The notes beneath the pieces were generated by a model. That model had not been told where the DNA came from. It worked only from the letters and a program-made list of their open reading frames with translations, and did not search any database. 40,390 nt of DNA, taken from contig NZ_KE136349.1 in NCBI RefSeq assembly GCF_000406925.1, forward strand, positions 265,510-305,899, read 5' to 3'. Made by a program: the position numbers and the translations under genes. Positions 16,561 to 24,627 of this stretch are shown one piece after another. Numbering within the stretch: the stretch's first letter is position 1; each line of letters starts with the position of its first letter. This DNA comes from Enterococcus columbae DSM 7374 = ATCC 51263 (GTDB lineage: Bacteria > Bacillota > Bacilli > Lactobacillales > Enterococcaceae).

Positions 16561-17340
16561 TTAAATAGTTAGGTGTTGCAAATCAGCAGCCTGTAACAAC
16601 TTTTGTGTGTATGCATGCTGAGGATGATAAAAAATTTGTTCCGTATCACCCTGTTCAATAATTTCTCCCTGATACATGACCTTTACTTCATCACACATTC
16701 CAGCTACCACCCCAAAATCATGAGTAACTAACAAGACAGTCAATCCTTCTGTTTTTTGAAGTTGATTGATTAGTTGTAAAATTTGAAATTGAATCGTTAC
16801 ATCCAGTGCTGTTGTTGGTTCATCGGCAATTAATATTTTAGGCTTGGTTAATAAGGCCATCGCAATCATGATTCTTTGACGCATTCCACCAGATAACTCA
16901 TGAGGATAATTTTTTAAACGTTCAGCTGGGTAGCTAATCCCCACCTTTTCCAAAGCTGCGATACTCTCAGTCAAAAGCGCTTGTTTCGTTATATTTTTTT
17001 CTCGTCTACGAATAACCTCAAATAAATGGTAACCAATCGTTCTTAAAGGATTCAATGCAGTCATTGGATCTTGAAAAATCATCGCCATCGGTAAATGCTG
17101 TGTTTGTGTAACCTGCTGACCATTGTAATAATAGCTTGTATATTCTGCAGTAAGTTGTTTAGGCAGAATCCCCATTAATGCTTTCATCGTCAAACTCTTC
17201 CCACTACCGGACTCACCTATAATACCGATAGTTTTCCCCTTAGGAATAGCTAAGTCTAATGGTCGAACAAGGGGTTGGTCTTTGGCTTTGCGATGATAGA
17301 TCGACAATTGCTGGATTGTTAAAATCGTATCTTCCATCAT
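16561..17340 (-). CDS. OppD/DppD-like peptide ABC transporter ATPase
   Basis: A 259-residue ABC ATPase: Walker A GESGSGKS (42-49), Q-loop MIFQDP, signature LSGGMRQR, Walker B ILIADEP and H-switch VTHDFG. It is shorter than classic OppD (about 330), ending soon after the nucleotide-binding domain, as in NikD/CntD-type subunits. It forms a heterodimer with the split ATPase. The ATG lies just after AGGAG, 7 bp after the permease stop. The operon looks like a di/oligopeptide importer; nickel or metallophore uptake is a possible alternative because these families overlap. Confidence 0.9.
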   Translation of the reverse strand: MMEDTILTIQQLSIYHRKAKDQPLVRPLDLAIPKGKTIGIIGESGSGKSLTMKALMGILPKQLTAEYTSYYYNGQQVTQTQHLPMAMIFQDPMTALNPLRTIGYHLFEVIRRREKNITKQALLTESIAALEKVGISYPAERLKNYPHELSGGMRQRIMIAMALLTKPKILIADEPTTALDVTIQFQILQLINQLQKTEGLTVLLVTHDFGVVAGMCDEVKVMYQGEIIEQGDTEQIFYHPQHAYTQKLLQAADLQHLTI

Positions 17341-17347
17341 TTTTCTC

Positions 17348-18193
17348 CTAATTCATGAATTCATTTTTTCGTTGTAAATAATTTTTAAGCATTTCACCTA
17401 GATTATTCAAAGAATAGATCGTACAGATAATAAAAATTCCCGGTAAAATCGCCATATGTGGTGCTTTTTGTAAACTGGTTTGCGCATTTTGTAATAAACT
17501 TCCCCAAGAAGCTAATGGTTGCTGAATTCCTATCCCTAAAAAGCTAAGCGCCGATTCTGTCATGATTGCCCCTGAAATACTCAATGACGAAGCCACAATC
17601 AACGTAGGTAAAATCGCTGGTAAAATATGTTTTTGGATAATATAGATAAACGGGCGATTTAAAAATTGTGCATAAAGTACATAATCTCTTGACTTTACCG
17701 ATAATGTTTCCGCACGAATTAATCGGGCAATGCTCATCCAAGAAAAACCACCGATAACAAGGATAATAGTACCAAAGCCCGGCTTCAAAAAGACACTAAG
17801 GACAATCACTAAGACTAACCAAGGAATTGAAGAAAGAACATCCACTATTCGCATTAAAATTTGATCGATTTTCCCACCAAAATAACCACTAATTAACCCG
17901 ACTAGACTACCAATCGTAGTTGCCGTTAGCATAGCTAAGATACCTACCGTTAATGAAATACGTCCACCATAAATCACTCGGATAAAATAGTCTCTGCCCA
18001 CTTCATCTGTTCCAAAAAAATGTTTGAAACTAGGTAGTTGTGATAACTGAGAAACATCCGTTTGATTAGGATCTATTGGAATAAAAGGAGCAAGCACACA
18101 AATGAAAATTAACAATAGCAAATAGATGATTGAAATCCTATAGATGAGGGAGTGTGCAAGCATGCCTTTTAAATTTTTGATTATGGTTTTCAT
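17348..18193 (-). CDS. Peptide ABC transporter permease (OppC/DppC type)
   Basis: A 281-residue inner-membrane subunit with about six membrane segments. The first is followed by the HFFGTDEVGRDYFIRVIYGGR region characteristic of the C-type permeases, and the EAA cytoplasmic loop is recognisable (SALSFLGIGIQQPLASWGSLL). It pairs with the B-type permease to form the channel. The start overlaps the preceding stop by 4 bp (ATGA, 18190-18193), implying coupled translation and equal amounts. Confidence 0.92.
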   Translation of the reverse strand: MKTIIKNLKGMLAHSLIYRISIIYLLLLIFICVLAPFIPIDPNQTDVSQLSQLPSFKHFFGTDEVGRDYFIRVIYGGRISLTVGILAMLTATTIGSLVGLISGYFGGKIDQILMRIVDVLSSIPWLVLVIVLSVFLKPGFGTIILVIGGFSWMSIARLIRAETLSVKSRDYVLYAQFLNRPFIYIIQKHILPAILPTLIVASSLSISGAIMTESALSFLGIGIQQPLASWGSLLQNAQTSLQKAPHMAILPGIFIICTIYSLNNLGEMLKNYLQRKNEFMN

Positions 18194-19152
18194 GCTGTCT
18201 TCTCTCCTTTAATGCGCGGATCCACAATATAATACAAAATATCTGATAATAAATTTCCTAAAATAACCAAGCTCGCTGAAAGTAACATCACTGCCATGAT
18301 TACCGGATAATCTAGACTTTTGGTCGCACTCATAATATATGGACCAACTCCTGGCCAACCAAAAATTGTTTCAGTAATAATCGCGCCAGTTACTAACATT
18401 GGTAATGCAAGACCAATTTGTGTCACAATCGGAATTAAAATATTTCTAGCTATATGACGTGAGAAAATTTGCCATTTGGTCGCATGAAACGCACGTTGAA
18501 CCATTACATAATCCTGATCAACCTGTTGCAAAGCTGAAGAGCGTACATATCTGATTAGCTCTGGGCAAAAAGCAACAGTTAACGTAACATAAGGCAAAAT
18601 AAAATGAGCAAAATAATCACTCCATGAATGCTCTTGACCAACCGTATGCATACCAATAATTGGGACTAAATTCAGCTTATAGCCAAAAAGATAGATCAAA
18701 ATCATTGCAAACCAAAAAGTTGGCACTGCAATCCCCACTGAGGCAATGCCTTCAATTAACCGATCAAGCCATTTATTTTTATAGGCTGCAGCCAACAATC
18801 CTAAAATCGCTGCTATCACTAAGGCTGTCAGATATGCAGGTAAAACCAAAGCAATCGTATTAGGAATACGTGCTAACAAATCATCCGCAATACTATGCTG
18901 AGAAATCATTGAATAACCCAAATGACCACTAGCTATTTGCTTTAACCATAAAAAGTACTGCACTAAAAAAGGACGATCCAAGCCATAGCGTTCTCTTAAA
19001 AGCTGTACCTGCTCTTTATCCATTGTTGGTAAAGTAATAGAGTCAATTACATCATAGGGTGCAAGATGAATAAGTGAAAAAACAATAAATGAAATAATCA
19101 AAAGCATCGGAATTAATTGTAAAATTCTTTTTAAAATAAACCGTGACATCAT
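18190..19152 (-). CDS. Peptide ABC transporter permease (OppB/DppB type)
   Basis: A 320-residue membrane protein with six predicted segments. The first is in FILKRILQLIPMLLIISFIVF; the B-type signature RERYGLDRPFLVQYFLWL follows. The EAA-type loop lies before VTGAIITETIFGWPGVG. The frame is open for 18 more codons upstream, but GAGGTG lies nine bases before the ATG at 19152, and the family does not carry that extension. A hairpin separates it from the binding-protein gene upstream. Confidence 0.92.
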   Translation of the reverse strand: MMSRFILKRILQLIPMLLIISFIVFSLIHLAPYDVIDSITLPTMDKEQVQLLRERYGLDRPFLVQYFLWLKQIASGHLGYSMISQHSIADDLLARIPNTIALVLPAYLTALVIAAILGLLAAAYKNKWLDRLIEGIASVGIAVPTFWFAMILIYLFGYKLNLVPIIGMHTVGQEHSWSDYFAHFILPYVTLTVAFCPELIRYVRSSALQQVDQDYVMVQRAFHATKWQIFSRHIARNILIPIVTQIGLALPMLVTGAIITETIFGWPGVGPYIMSATKSLDYPVIMAVMLLSASLVILGNLLSDILYYIVDPRIKGEKTA

Positions 19153-19188
19153 TATAAAAGGCACCTCTTTTGCTAAATTAACATTGAA

Positions 19189-19219
19189 GGACACTAAGAA
19201 ATTCACTATCCTAGTGTCC
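19189..19219 (-). promoter_or_regulatory. Intercistronic hairpin in the peptide transporter operon
   Basis: GGACACTA (19189-19196) and TAGTGTCC (19212-19219) pair perfectly in the gap between the binding-protein stop and the first permease. There is no T-run, so it is more likely a partial stop or RNA-stability element that lets the binding protein be made in excess. Confidence 0.6.
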
Positions 19220-19241
19220 GTGTTTTACTTAATTATTTATT

Positions 19242-20804
19242 TTAAAAGCTTAATTTTGACATATCCTCAAAAGTATAGATTGGAATTAAATTTGCTTTTT
19301 TAACATTTTTGATTCGTTTATTTACCACTAAAATTTTCTTATTATCTACAATTGGATAAATGACAGCATCCTTAGCAATTTGTGCCTGTAGCTGATTGTA
19401 GATAGTCGTACGTTGCTGCTTATCTAAAGTAATCGCACCTTTTTCAAATAATTCATCCGTTGTTGGACTACTATATTGGAAGTAATTGGAGGCACCACCA
19501 GATTTAAATAAGCGACTATACCCATCAGGATCATTTCCCATAATATAACCACCTAAAAATAGATTATATTTTGTTGAATCCTTCGTACGTAATTCTGTAA
19601 AGATAGCTGTTCCATCTCCACCAGCTAATTCCACCGTAACGCCAATCTTTTGCAATTGTTGTTGAATTAATGTAGCTTGTAAGGTTTGAGCCGGATCAGT
19701 TGAAGTATAAGCTAAATTTAATTTTAAGCTACTTACTCCTGCTTGAGCTAATAATTTTTTAGCCTTACTTATATTGGTCTTATAAGCTGACACATCATCC
19801 GTATGGAATGGATTCTTAGGTGGTAAAAAGCTATTTGGTGTTTGATAATATTTAGCATCTAGATAAGCTGCTTTATTCATATCCGCTTTATTCAACGCAT
19901 AAAAAATCGCTTGACGTACCCGAACATCTTTTAATTGCTCAGTATGTGTATTTAACCCTAAGTAACCAATACGATTTTCACTATATGGATAAACATTTAA
20001 TTGCTTTTGATCTAAATCACTAATGACACTTGGTAATACAAACGATGCATCAATCTCACCTTTTTGCAAAGCAACCTTCATCGTATCTGCATTAGGAATA
20101 ATTCTTAAAGTCACATTTTTAATTTTAGGCTGGCCGCCATAGTAATACGTATTCGCCTTGAATTGTAAATATTCCCCTCTTTGATACTTCACTAGCTGAT
20201 AAGGACCTGTTCCGACACCAGTTGGATTTAACTCAGAGCCAGAGAAATCAGTTGTTTGAGTATAAATATGTTTAGGAATGATATAGGTTTCGTTAACAAT
20301 ATTTTCCAAGGCAGCAGCACTCACTGTTGGTAAACTAAAAATAACTGTGTAATCATCAGATTTACTAATACCTATCGGCTGATCATTCATCCATAAATGA
20401 GTGGCATTCCCATTTTCCTTCTTTTGTTTTTGTTGATAAGTAAAAACGACATCATCGGCGGTAAAAGGCTGGCCATCTGACCATTTAATATCCTTCTTCA
20501 AATGAACAGTCAAGGTCTTGCCATCTGAAGAGGTATCAATTTTGTTGGCTAACTCATACTTAATGTCACCATCTGGCTGAATCCGAATCAACGGCGAATA
20601 CATCATATTACTTACCGTTAATCCCCAGCGATCACTTGTATTGATGGGATTTAATGAGCTGGGATCACTATCAATCGCATAGGTAAAGGTTTGATTTTGA
20701 GCAGATGTTTTTTGTTGACCTTGAGTAGCAGTTGCCTTTTGCCCGCACGCTGCTAAACCAAAAGTTAAAAATAATAATAAGATATATAGTCCCGTTTTTT
20801 TCAT
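19242..20804 (-). CDS. Peptide-binding lipoprotein of ABC transporter (SBP family 5)
   Basis: A 520-residue extracellular substrate-binding lipoprotein. The signal peptide MKKTGLYILLLFLTFGLAAC ends in a lipobox (LAAC) with the acylated cysteine at 20. The body is a family 5 solute-binding fold (YAIDSDPSSLNPINTSD, WSDGQPFTADDVVFTYQ, PTGVGTGPYQLVKY, RQAIFYALNK). It collects peptides, or possibly a metal chelate, for the two permeases. A GTG two codons earlier opens the frame, but AAGGAG seven bases before the ATG at 20804 decides the start. First gene of the five-gene operon. Confidence 0.92.
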   Translation of the reverse strand: MKKTGLYILLLFLTFGLAACGQKATATQGQQKTSAQNQTFTYAIDSDPSSLNPINTSDRWGLTVSNMMYSPLIRIQPDGDIKYELANKIDTSSDGKTLTVHLKKDIKWSDGQPFTADDVVFTYQQKQKKENGNATHLWMNDQPIGISKSDDYTVIFSLPTVSAAALENIVNETYIIPKHIYTQTTDFSGSELNPTGVGTGPYQLVKYQRGEYLQFKANTYYYGGQPKIKNVTLRIIPNADTMKVALQKGEIDASFVLPSVISDLDQKQLNVYPYSENRIGYLGLNTHTEQLKDVRVRQAIFYALNKADMNKAAYLDAKYYQTPNSFLPPKNPFHTDDVSAYKTNISKAKKLLAQAGVSSLKLNLAYTSTDPAQTLQATLIQQQLQKIGVTVELAGGDGTAIFTELRTKDSTKYNLFLGGYIMGNDPDGYSRLFKSGGASNYFQYSSPTTDELFEKGAITLDKQQRTTIYNQLQAQIAKDAVIYPIVDNKKILVVNKRIKNVKKANLIPIYTFEDMSKLSF

Positions 20805-20831
20805 AGACACACTCCTTCATTCATCCTTATT

Positions 20832-20874
20832 CGTGATAGTCCTGATATTACACGAATTATTTTATCCCCGTCAA
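20832..20874 (-). promoter_or_regulatory. Promoter and possible operator of the peptide transporter operon
   Basis: TTGACG (20874-20869) and TAATAT (20850-20845) are 18 nt apart on the minus strand. CGTGATA and TATTACACG form an imperfect dyad (20832-20854) over the -10 and start region, a plausible repressor site. The rest of 20875-21040 is AT-rich with nothing else I can name. Confidence 0.5.
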
Positions 20875-21089
20875 ACGCTTGATGATATGATTTTCTTATC
20901 AATAATCAGCATTTATCTTATTACGTTATCTAGATATTAAAAAAAATCGCGTTTTAATCTATTTATTCAGTGATACATAAAAATTATCAATGAGTTGCTT
21001 AACTAAAAACTAGGAAACTCAGTTATCAGATGTATTTAAAAAAAATATTTGTTATAATGTAAACAAATAATTCTAAACGGGTGATAAGA

Positions 21090-21416
21090 TTGAAAAAAAA
21101 TTCAACTTTTAAAAACGGCTTATTTCTAGGAATTGGCTTAGGTCTAGCAAGTGGTATCTTATCAGCAAGTTTAAAACAAAAAGAGCAAGCACTCCATGCT
21201 GATAAAATATTAGAAAAGGTTAAAAAAGCCTTTTTAAAGGAAGGCCCTATTGAAGGTGGTTGGATTCAATACGAAAAACAACCCTTCCAAAAATTCGCCT
21301 TCAAAACTGATAGCTATTTAGGCGGTATCAACCGCTATGAAGACAATGAGATTGTCACCTACGAATTCTTAGCCGATGCCAACACTGGAGCTATCTTGGA
21401 GCTAAATCGATTGTAA
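21090..21416 (+). CDS. Small membrane-anchored or secreted protein of unknown function
   Basis: A 108-residue protein. One hydrophobic, glycine-rich segment near the N-terminus (GLFLGIGLGLASGILSASL) should act as an anchor or signal. The remainder (PIEGGWIQYEKQPFQKFAFKTDSYLGGINRYEDNEIVTYEFLADANTGAILEL) resembles a single PepSY-like alpha/beta repeat. The TTG at 21090 has GGGTG at suitable spacing; the GTG at 21081 has no ribosome binding site. TATAAT at 21053-21058 is a likely -10 element. Monocistronic, with its own terminator. Confidence 0.65.
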   Translation: MKKNSTFKNGLFLGIGLGLASGILSASLKQKEQALHADKILEKVKKAFLKEGPIEGGWIQYEKQPFQKFAFKTDSYLGGINRYEDNEIVTYEFLADANTGAILELNRL

Positions 21417-21433
21417 AATAGGAATTTCAAGCA

Positions 21434-21468
21434 AAAAAACTTCGAACATTTTTTGTTCGAAGCTTTTT
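21434..21468. terminator. Bidirectional terminator
   Basis: CTTCGAAC (21440-21447) and GTTCGAAG (21455-21462) pair, with A-runs before and T-runs after. It serves both convergent small genes. Confidence 0.85.
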
Positions 21469-21487
21469 TATCATTTTTAGCTAAATA

Positions 21488-21679
21488 CTAAGTTAATGAA
21501 ATACTAAAAATTTCCTTTTCAAAATATTCATAAAGAGTTCCCTCGACATCTAAAGCGATTGAGTCAACTTCCTCATCATTATCATCTTTACTACAATACT
21601 CTTGGACAAATCCTGAAACTATCGTGCCATCTTTTAGAACAAGTTTCACGTTCTGCCTTAAAAAAGTCCATAATTTCAT
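21488..21679 (-). CDS. Small conserved-looking protein, SH3/Sm-like strand pattern
   Basis: A 63-residue protein, mostly beta by pattern: VKLVLKDGTIVSGFVQEY, then an acidic turn KDDNDEEVDS, then IALDVEGTLYEYFEKEIFSI. The order (DGT..GxV, acidic loop, strand, E-I-x-SI) resembles small Sm-like or SH3-like barrels, but no family function is known to me. GGTGGAG seven bases before the ATG supports it being translated. Confidence 0.65.
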   Translation of the reverse strand: MKLWTFLRQNVKLVLKDGTIVSGFVQEYCSKDDNDEEVDSIALDVEGTLYEYFEKEIFSISLT

Positions 21680-21784
21680 CGCTTATCTCCACCCGTTGAA
21701 ACAATGTACACTCTAGGTTTTCTATAGTATATTTAGCTAACCGTTTCAAACTGCTTTCCCATTAGCTAGATTAGTCTCAATTAT

Positions 21785-21889
21785 TCAATACCATTTATTA
21801 GTATCTCTGATGTGCTCAGCTTGTTTTTGTTCGTTAATTTCCGCCTCGATTATACCATCTTTAATAGCAGAATAAAAACGTTGCCGCAT
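21785..21889 (-). other. Possible 34-codon ORF or gene remnant
   Basis: In the 455-bp gap 21680-22134 the minus strand has an open frame, MRQRFYSAIKDGIIEAEINE and on to NKWY, helical and charged, which reads like the tail of a larger protein. There is no ribosome binding site, and the frame upstream of the ATG stays open a little but lacks a start. It may be a decayed gene. The rest of the gap holds only the hairpin at 21976-22030. Confidence 0.2.
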
Positions 21890-21975
21890 TTCTTTTATCA
21901 AAAATAAAACTGCTAGTGAGGGAATCAATTTAGTGTCTAAGCAAATTAAAAACAACGCATTTTAACAAGACAAAA

Positions 21976-22030
21976 AGCGGTGTGATTTTTGGGGGAATAT
22001 CTAAAAATATCACACCAAAATCACACCGCT
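21976..22030 (-). terminator. Strong hairpin, probable pepV terminator
   Basis: AGCGGTGTGATTTT and AAAATCACACCGCT form a perfect 14-bp stem, followed by TTTTTGTC on the minus strand. The 27-nt loop contains another GGTGTGAT, so an alternative fold is possible. It lies about 105 bp past the pepV stop. Confidence 0.65.
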
Positions 22031-22134
22031 AAATATTTTCTAATCAGTTATCGTCATTTTCATCAAAAGCCAAATATATGAATTACAACATTTTCCGAAG
22101 TTTCAAAAAGATAGAAAATGTTTAAAATAAATAT

Positions 22135-23547
22135 CTATTTTGCTAAACGATAAATCGCATCAGCATAAATCGCTGTCGCATTAAATAAATCGTCTAAATC
22201 CATAAATTCATTGGCTTGGTGCATAGTATCAATGTAATCTGGGAACATCGCACCATAAGCAACACCACGTTCTAATAAACGACCAAATGTACCTCCACCG
22301 ATAATTTGTTCGCCACCTTTTTGACCAGTATGTTCTTCGTACACAGCTAGCAAGGTAGCTACCAATGGATCATCAGCTGGTACATAATGAGGTTTCATAT
22401 GATGAGGACGTTCTTCAATCTTCACTTTATTCACACCAATTTTAGCAATCATGCCAGCTGTTAATAAAGTAGAGGAAGTGCCTTTAGGATAACGGAAATT
22501 TAAGTTAACATAGGCTTCATCACCATCAGCTACAAAACTGAATAATCCAGCATTCATCGTTAATTTACCCATTTTTTCATCTTCATAGGCAATATCAAAT
22601 TTTTCACCATATACATCTTCATGGATAAACTCTTCAATGGTTGATAAGAAATCCTTCGCACCACCTGCAAAGTCATAGCTGCTTAAAAAGGCTGCTAAAT
22701 AAGTTCCAGCATTGACACCTAAATGCGGACTAGCCCCATGAGCAGATTTACCAACGACTTCAAATTGAACAGTAGCCCCTTGAACCGTAGCTTGTCCAGT
22801 TACTGGCTTAGTATTTAAATAGAAATTAAAGCTTTCCGCCACTGATTCAGCCTGAGCTGCATCTGTAAATGTAACCGTCGCTTCTGCTTTGCCGGGTACC
22901 ATATTTTCTCTTAAACCGGCTTGGAAACGATCCAATTTAACTGTCCCTTCATTCGTTGAAGCAAAATGTAGACGTAGGGAAACATTTCCTTTTTCTCCGT
23001 TGATAATTGGAAATTCAGCATCAGGTGAGAAACCAAAATCCGGTTTTTCCTCATGCTCAAAGTAATAATCCATATCGCCCCATCCGCTTTCTTCGTCAGA
23101 TCCTACAACAAAACGGATTTTTTTAGACAATGGTAATTCTAAATCACGAATAATCTTTAAGGCATAATATGCAGCAATACTTGGTCCTTTATCGTCTGAT
23201 GAACCACGAGCATAGATTCGATTATCTTTAATGACCGGTTCATAAGGATCAGTATCCCAACCATCGCCTGCCGGTACTACGTCCATATGGCAGAAGATTC
23301 CTAGTGTTTCATCGCCTTGTCCATATTCAATATGTCCAGCATAGTTGTCAACATTTTTGACAGTGAAACCATCACGTTCTCCATATCCTAGCATATGCAA
23401 CAAAGCAGCTTTGGGTCCTGGACCAAATGGAGCATCTGCTGTTTTCTTGTCATCTTCACGTTCACTCTTAACTTTTAATAATTCGACTAAATCGTTAAGT
23501 AAGTCTTCTTTACGTGATTCGACCTCTTTTTTCCAATCGATAGACAT
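22135..23547 (-). CDS. pepV: Dipeptidase PepV (M20 family)
   Basis: A 470-residue cytoplasmic dinuclear zinc dipeptidase that hydrolyses a broad range of dipeptides. Metal and catalytic motifs: HMDVVPAGDGW, ARGSSDDKGPS, GSDEESGWGD and FSPDAEFP, and the late GGGTFGR. The lid domain lies between about residues 190 and 385. Length is that of lactic PepV. The ATG at 23553 abuts AGGAGG, so the second ATG at 23547, seven bases away, is the better start. With the peptide importer and the M42 aminopeptidase it forms a peptide-use set. Confidence 0.94.
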   Translation of the reverse strand: MSIDWKKEVESRKEDLLNDLVELLKVKSEREDDKKTADAPFGPGPKAALLHMLGYGERDGFTVKNVDNYAGHIEYGQGDETLGIFCHMDVVPAGDGWDTDPYEPVIKDNRIYARGSSDDKGPSIAAYYALKIIRDLELPLSKKIRFVVGSDEESGWGDMDYYFEHEEKPDFGFSPDAEFPIINGEKGNVSLRLHFASTNEGTVKLDRFQAGLRENMVPGKAEATVTFTDAAQAESVAESFNFYLNTKPVTGQATVQGATVQFEVVGKSAHGASPHLGVNAGTYLAAFLSSYDFAGGAKDFLSTIEEFIHEDVYGEKFDIAYEDEKMGKLTMNAGLFSFVADGDEAYVNLNFRYPKGTSSTLLTAGMIAKIGVNKVKIEERPHHMKPHYVPADDPLVATLLAVYEEHTGQKGGEQIIGGGTFGRLLERGVAYGAMFPDYIDTMHQANEFMDLDDLFNATAIYADAIYRLAK

Positions 23548-23694
23548 TGTCATACCTCCTAAATCTTGATGGCAAATCTACAATCACCACCTATACTCAC
23601 TTTTCTATGATAACACTAATGTCAAGAAAGTGGGAGAAAAATCTAATCTTTTTTCTATATTCATTTGTGATAAAATAAATTCGAGGTGATTTAC

Positions 23695-24540
23695 TTGTTA
23701 AACTTACTTGATCCATCTATTCTTTCCATTATCCAAGCTCGACCTGCTAACTGCCATAAAGGCAATTTTGGCAGAGTTTGCTGTATTGGTGGTAACATTC
23801 ATTATGGGGGAGCCATTATTATGACCACACAAGCTTGTATTCATGCTGGAGCTGGATTGACTACAGTGATTACTGATCATATTAATCGGACCGCGATTCT
23901 CAGCCGGATTCCTGAAGCAATGATCATCGATTGGAAAAATCTCATTGAAGTAGAAAAACGTTGCTTAGAAGCAGATGTAATCATTATCGGACCTGGTTTG
24001 GATACGGATCCACATGCTAGAACGATTTTAGAATCAGTCATTAGTAACCAAACAGAAAAGCAATGGTTAGTCATCGATGGCTCAGCCTTAACCATTTTGT
24101 CTGAAATTCAGCTGCGTTTCAATTATCCTCATCAGATTGTACTAACACCCCATCAAATGGAATGGCAAAGATTAAGCCAAATTTTAATTGAAGAACAAAT
24201 GCCCGCTAAGAATCTATTTGTGCAACAACAATTACAAACTTTTGTCGTGTTAAAGAGCCATCAAACAGAAATCTATCTGCCTAATGGTGAAATTTATCAA
24301 AATCCTTTAGGTAATCCTGGAATGGCGATTGGCGGCACAGGCGATACCCTAGCAGGCATCATTGGTGCTTTCATTGCACAATTTGCCGACAAAACGCAAG
24401 CGATTTTAGCTGCTGTTTATCTACATAGCCTGATTGCCGATCAAATTGCTAAAGAGCAATATGTAGTTTTACCTACGCAATTAATTCAACAAATTCCCTA
24501 CTGGATGAAGCAATTTAGCATAAAAAATACTAAGAAATAA
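23695..24540 (+). CDS. nnrD: ADP- or ATP-dependent NAD(P)H-hydrate dehydratase
   Basis: A 281-residue ribokinase-like enzyme of the YjeF C-terminal/NnrD family, which dehydrates the damaged S-form of NAD(P)H hydrate using ADP or ATP. Seen: KGNFGRVCCIGGN near the start, GAGLTTVITD, DVIIIGPGLDTD, VIDGSAL, LTPHQMEW and the nucleotide-site GNPGMAIGGTGDTLAGIIGAF. The epimerase (YjeF N) domain is absent, as usual in lactic bacteria. TTG at 23695 follows GAGGTG by six bases and is preferred over the GTG at 23686. A TGTGATAAAAT extended -10 lies just upstream. Confidence 0.92.
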   Translation: MLNLLDPSILSIIQARPANCHKGNFGRVCCIGGNIHYGGAIIMTTQACIHAGAGLTTVITDHINRTAILSRIPEAMIIDWKNLIEVEKRCLEADVIIIGPGLDTDPHARTILESVISNQTEKQWLVIDGSALTILSEIQLRFNYPHQIVLTPHQMEWQRLSQILIEEQMPAKNLFVQQQLQTFVVLKSHQTEIYLPNGEIYQNPLGNPGMAIGGTGDTLAGIIGAFIAQFADKTQAILAAVYLHSLIADQIAKEQYVVLPTQLIQQIPYWMKQFSIKNTKK

Positions 24541-24559
24541 TTTACTTGATTCTTACGAA

Positions 24560-24617
24560 AAAAGATAGTTCGTCCAACTTGTCGTAATTTTACCACAAGT
24601 GAACGAACTATCTTTTT
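24560..24617. terminator. Bidirectional terminator
   Basis: AAAAGATAGTTCGT pairs with ACGAACTATCTTTT, with an inner ACTTGT/ACAAGT stem. It lies between the convergent nnrD and acetyltransferase genes. Confidence 0.85.
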
Positions 24618-24627
24618 ATTCATTCTT

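Noticed and set aside
15176-20804. Nickel (NikABCDE) or metallophore transporter as the main call
   Set aside because: The short first ATPase allows it, but no metal-specific residues, nickel enzymes or metallophore genes are present; a peptide importer is the more neutral reading.
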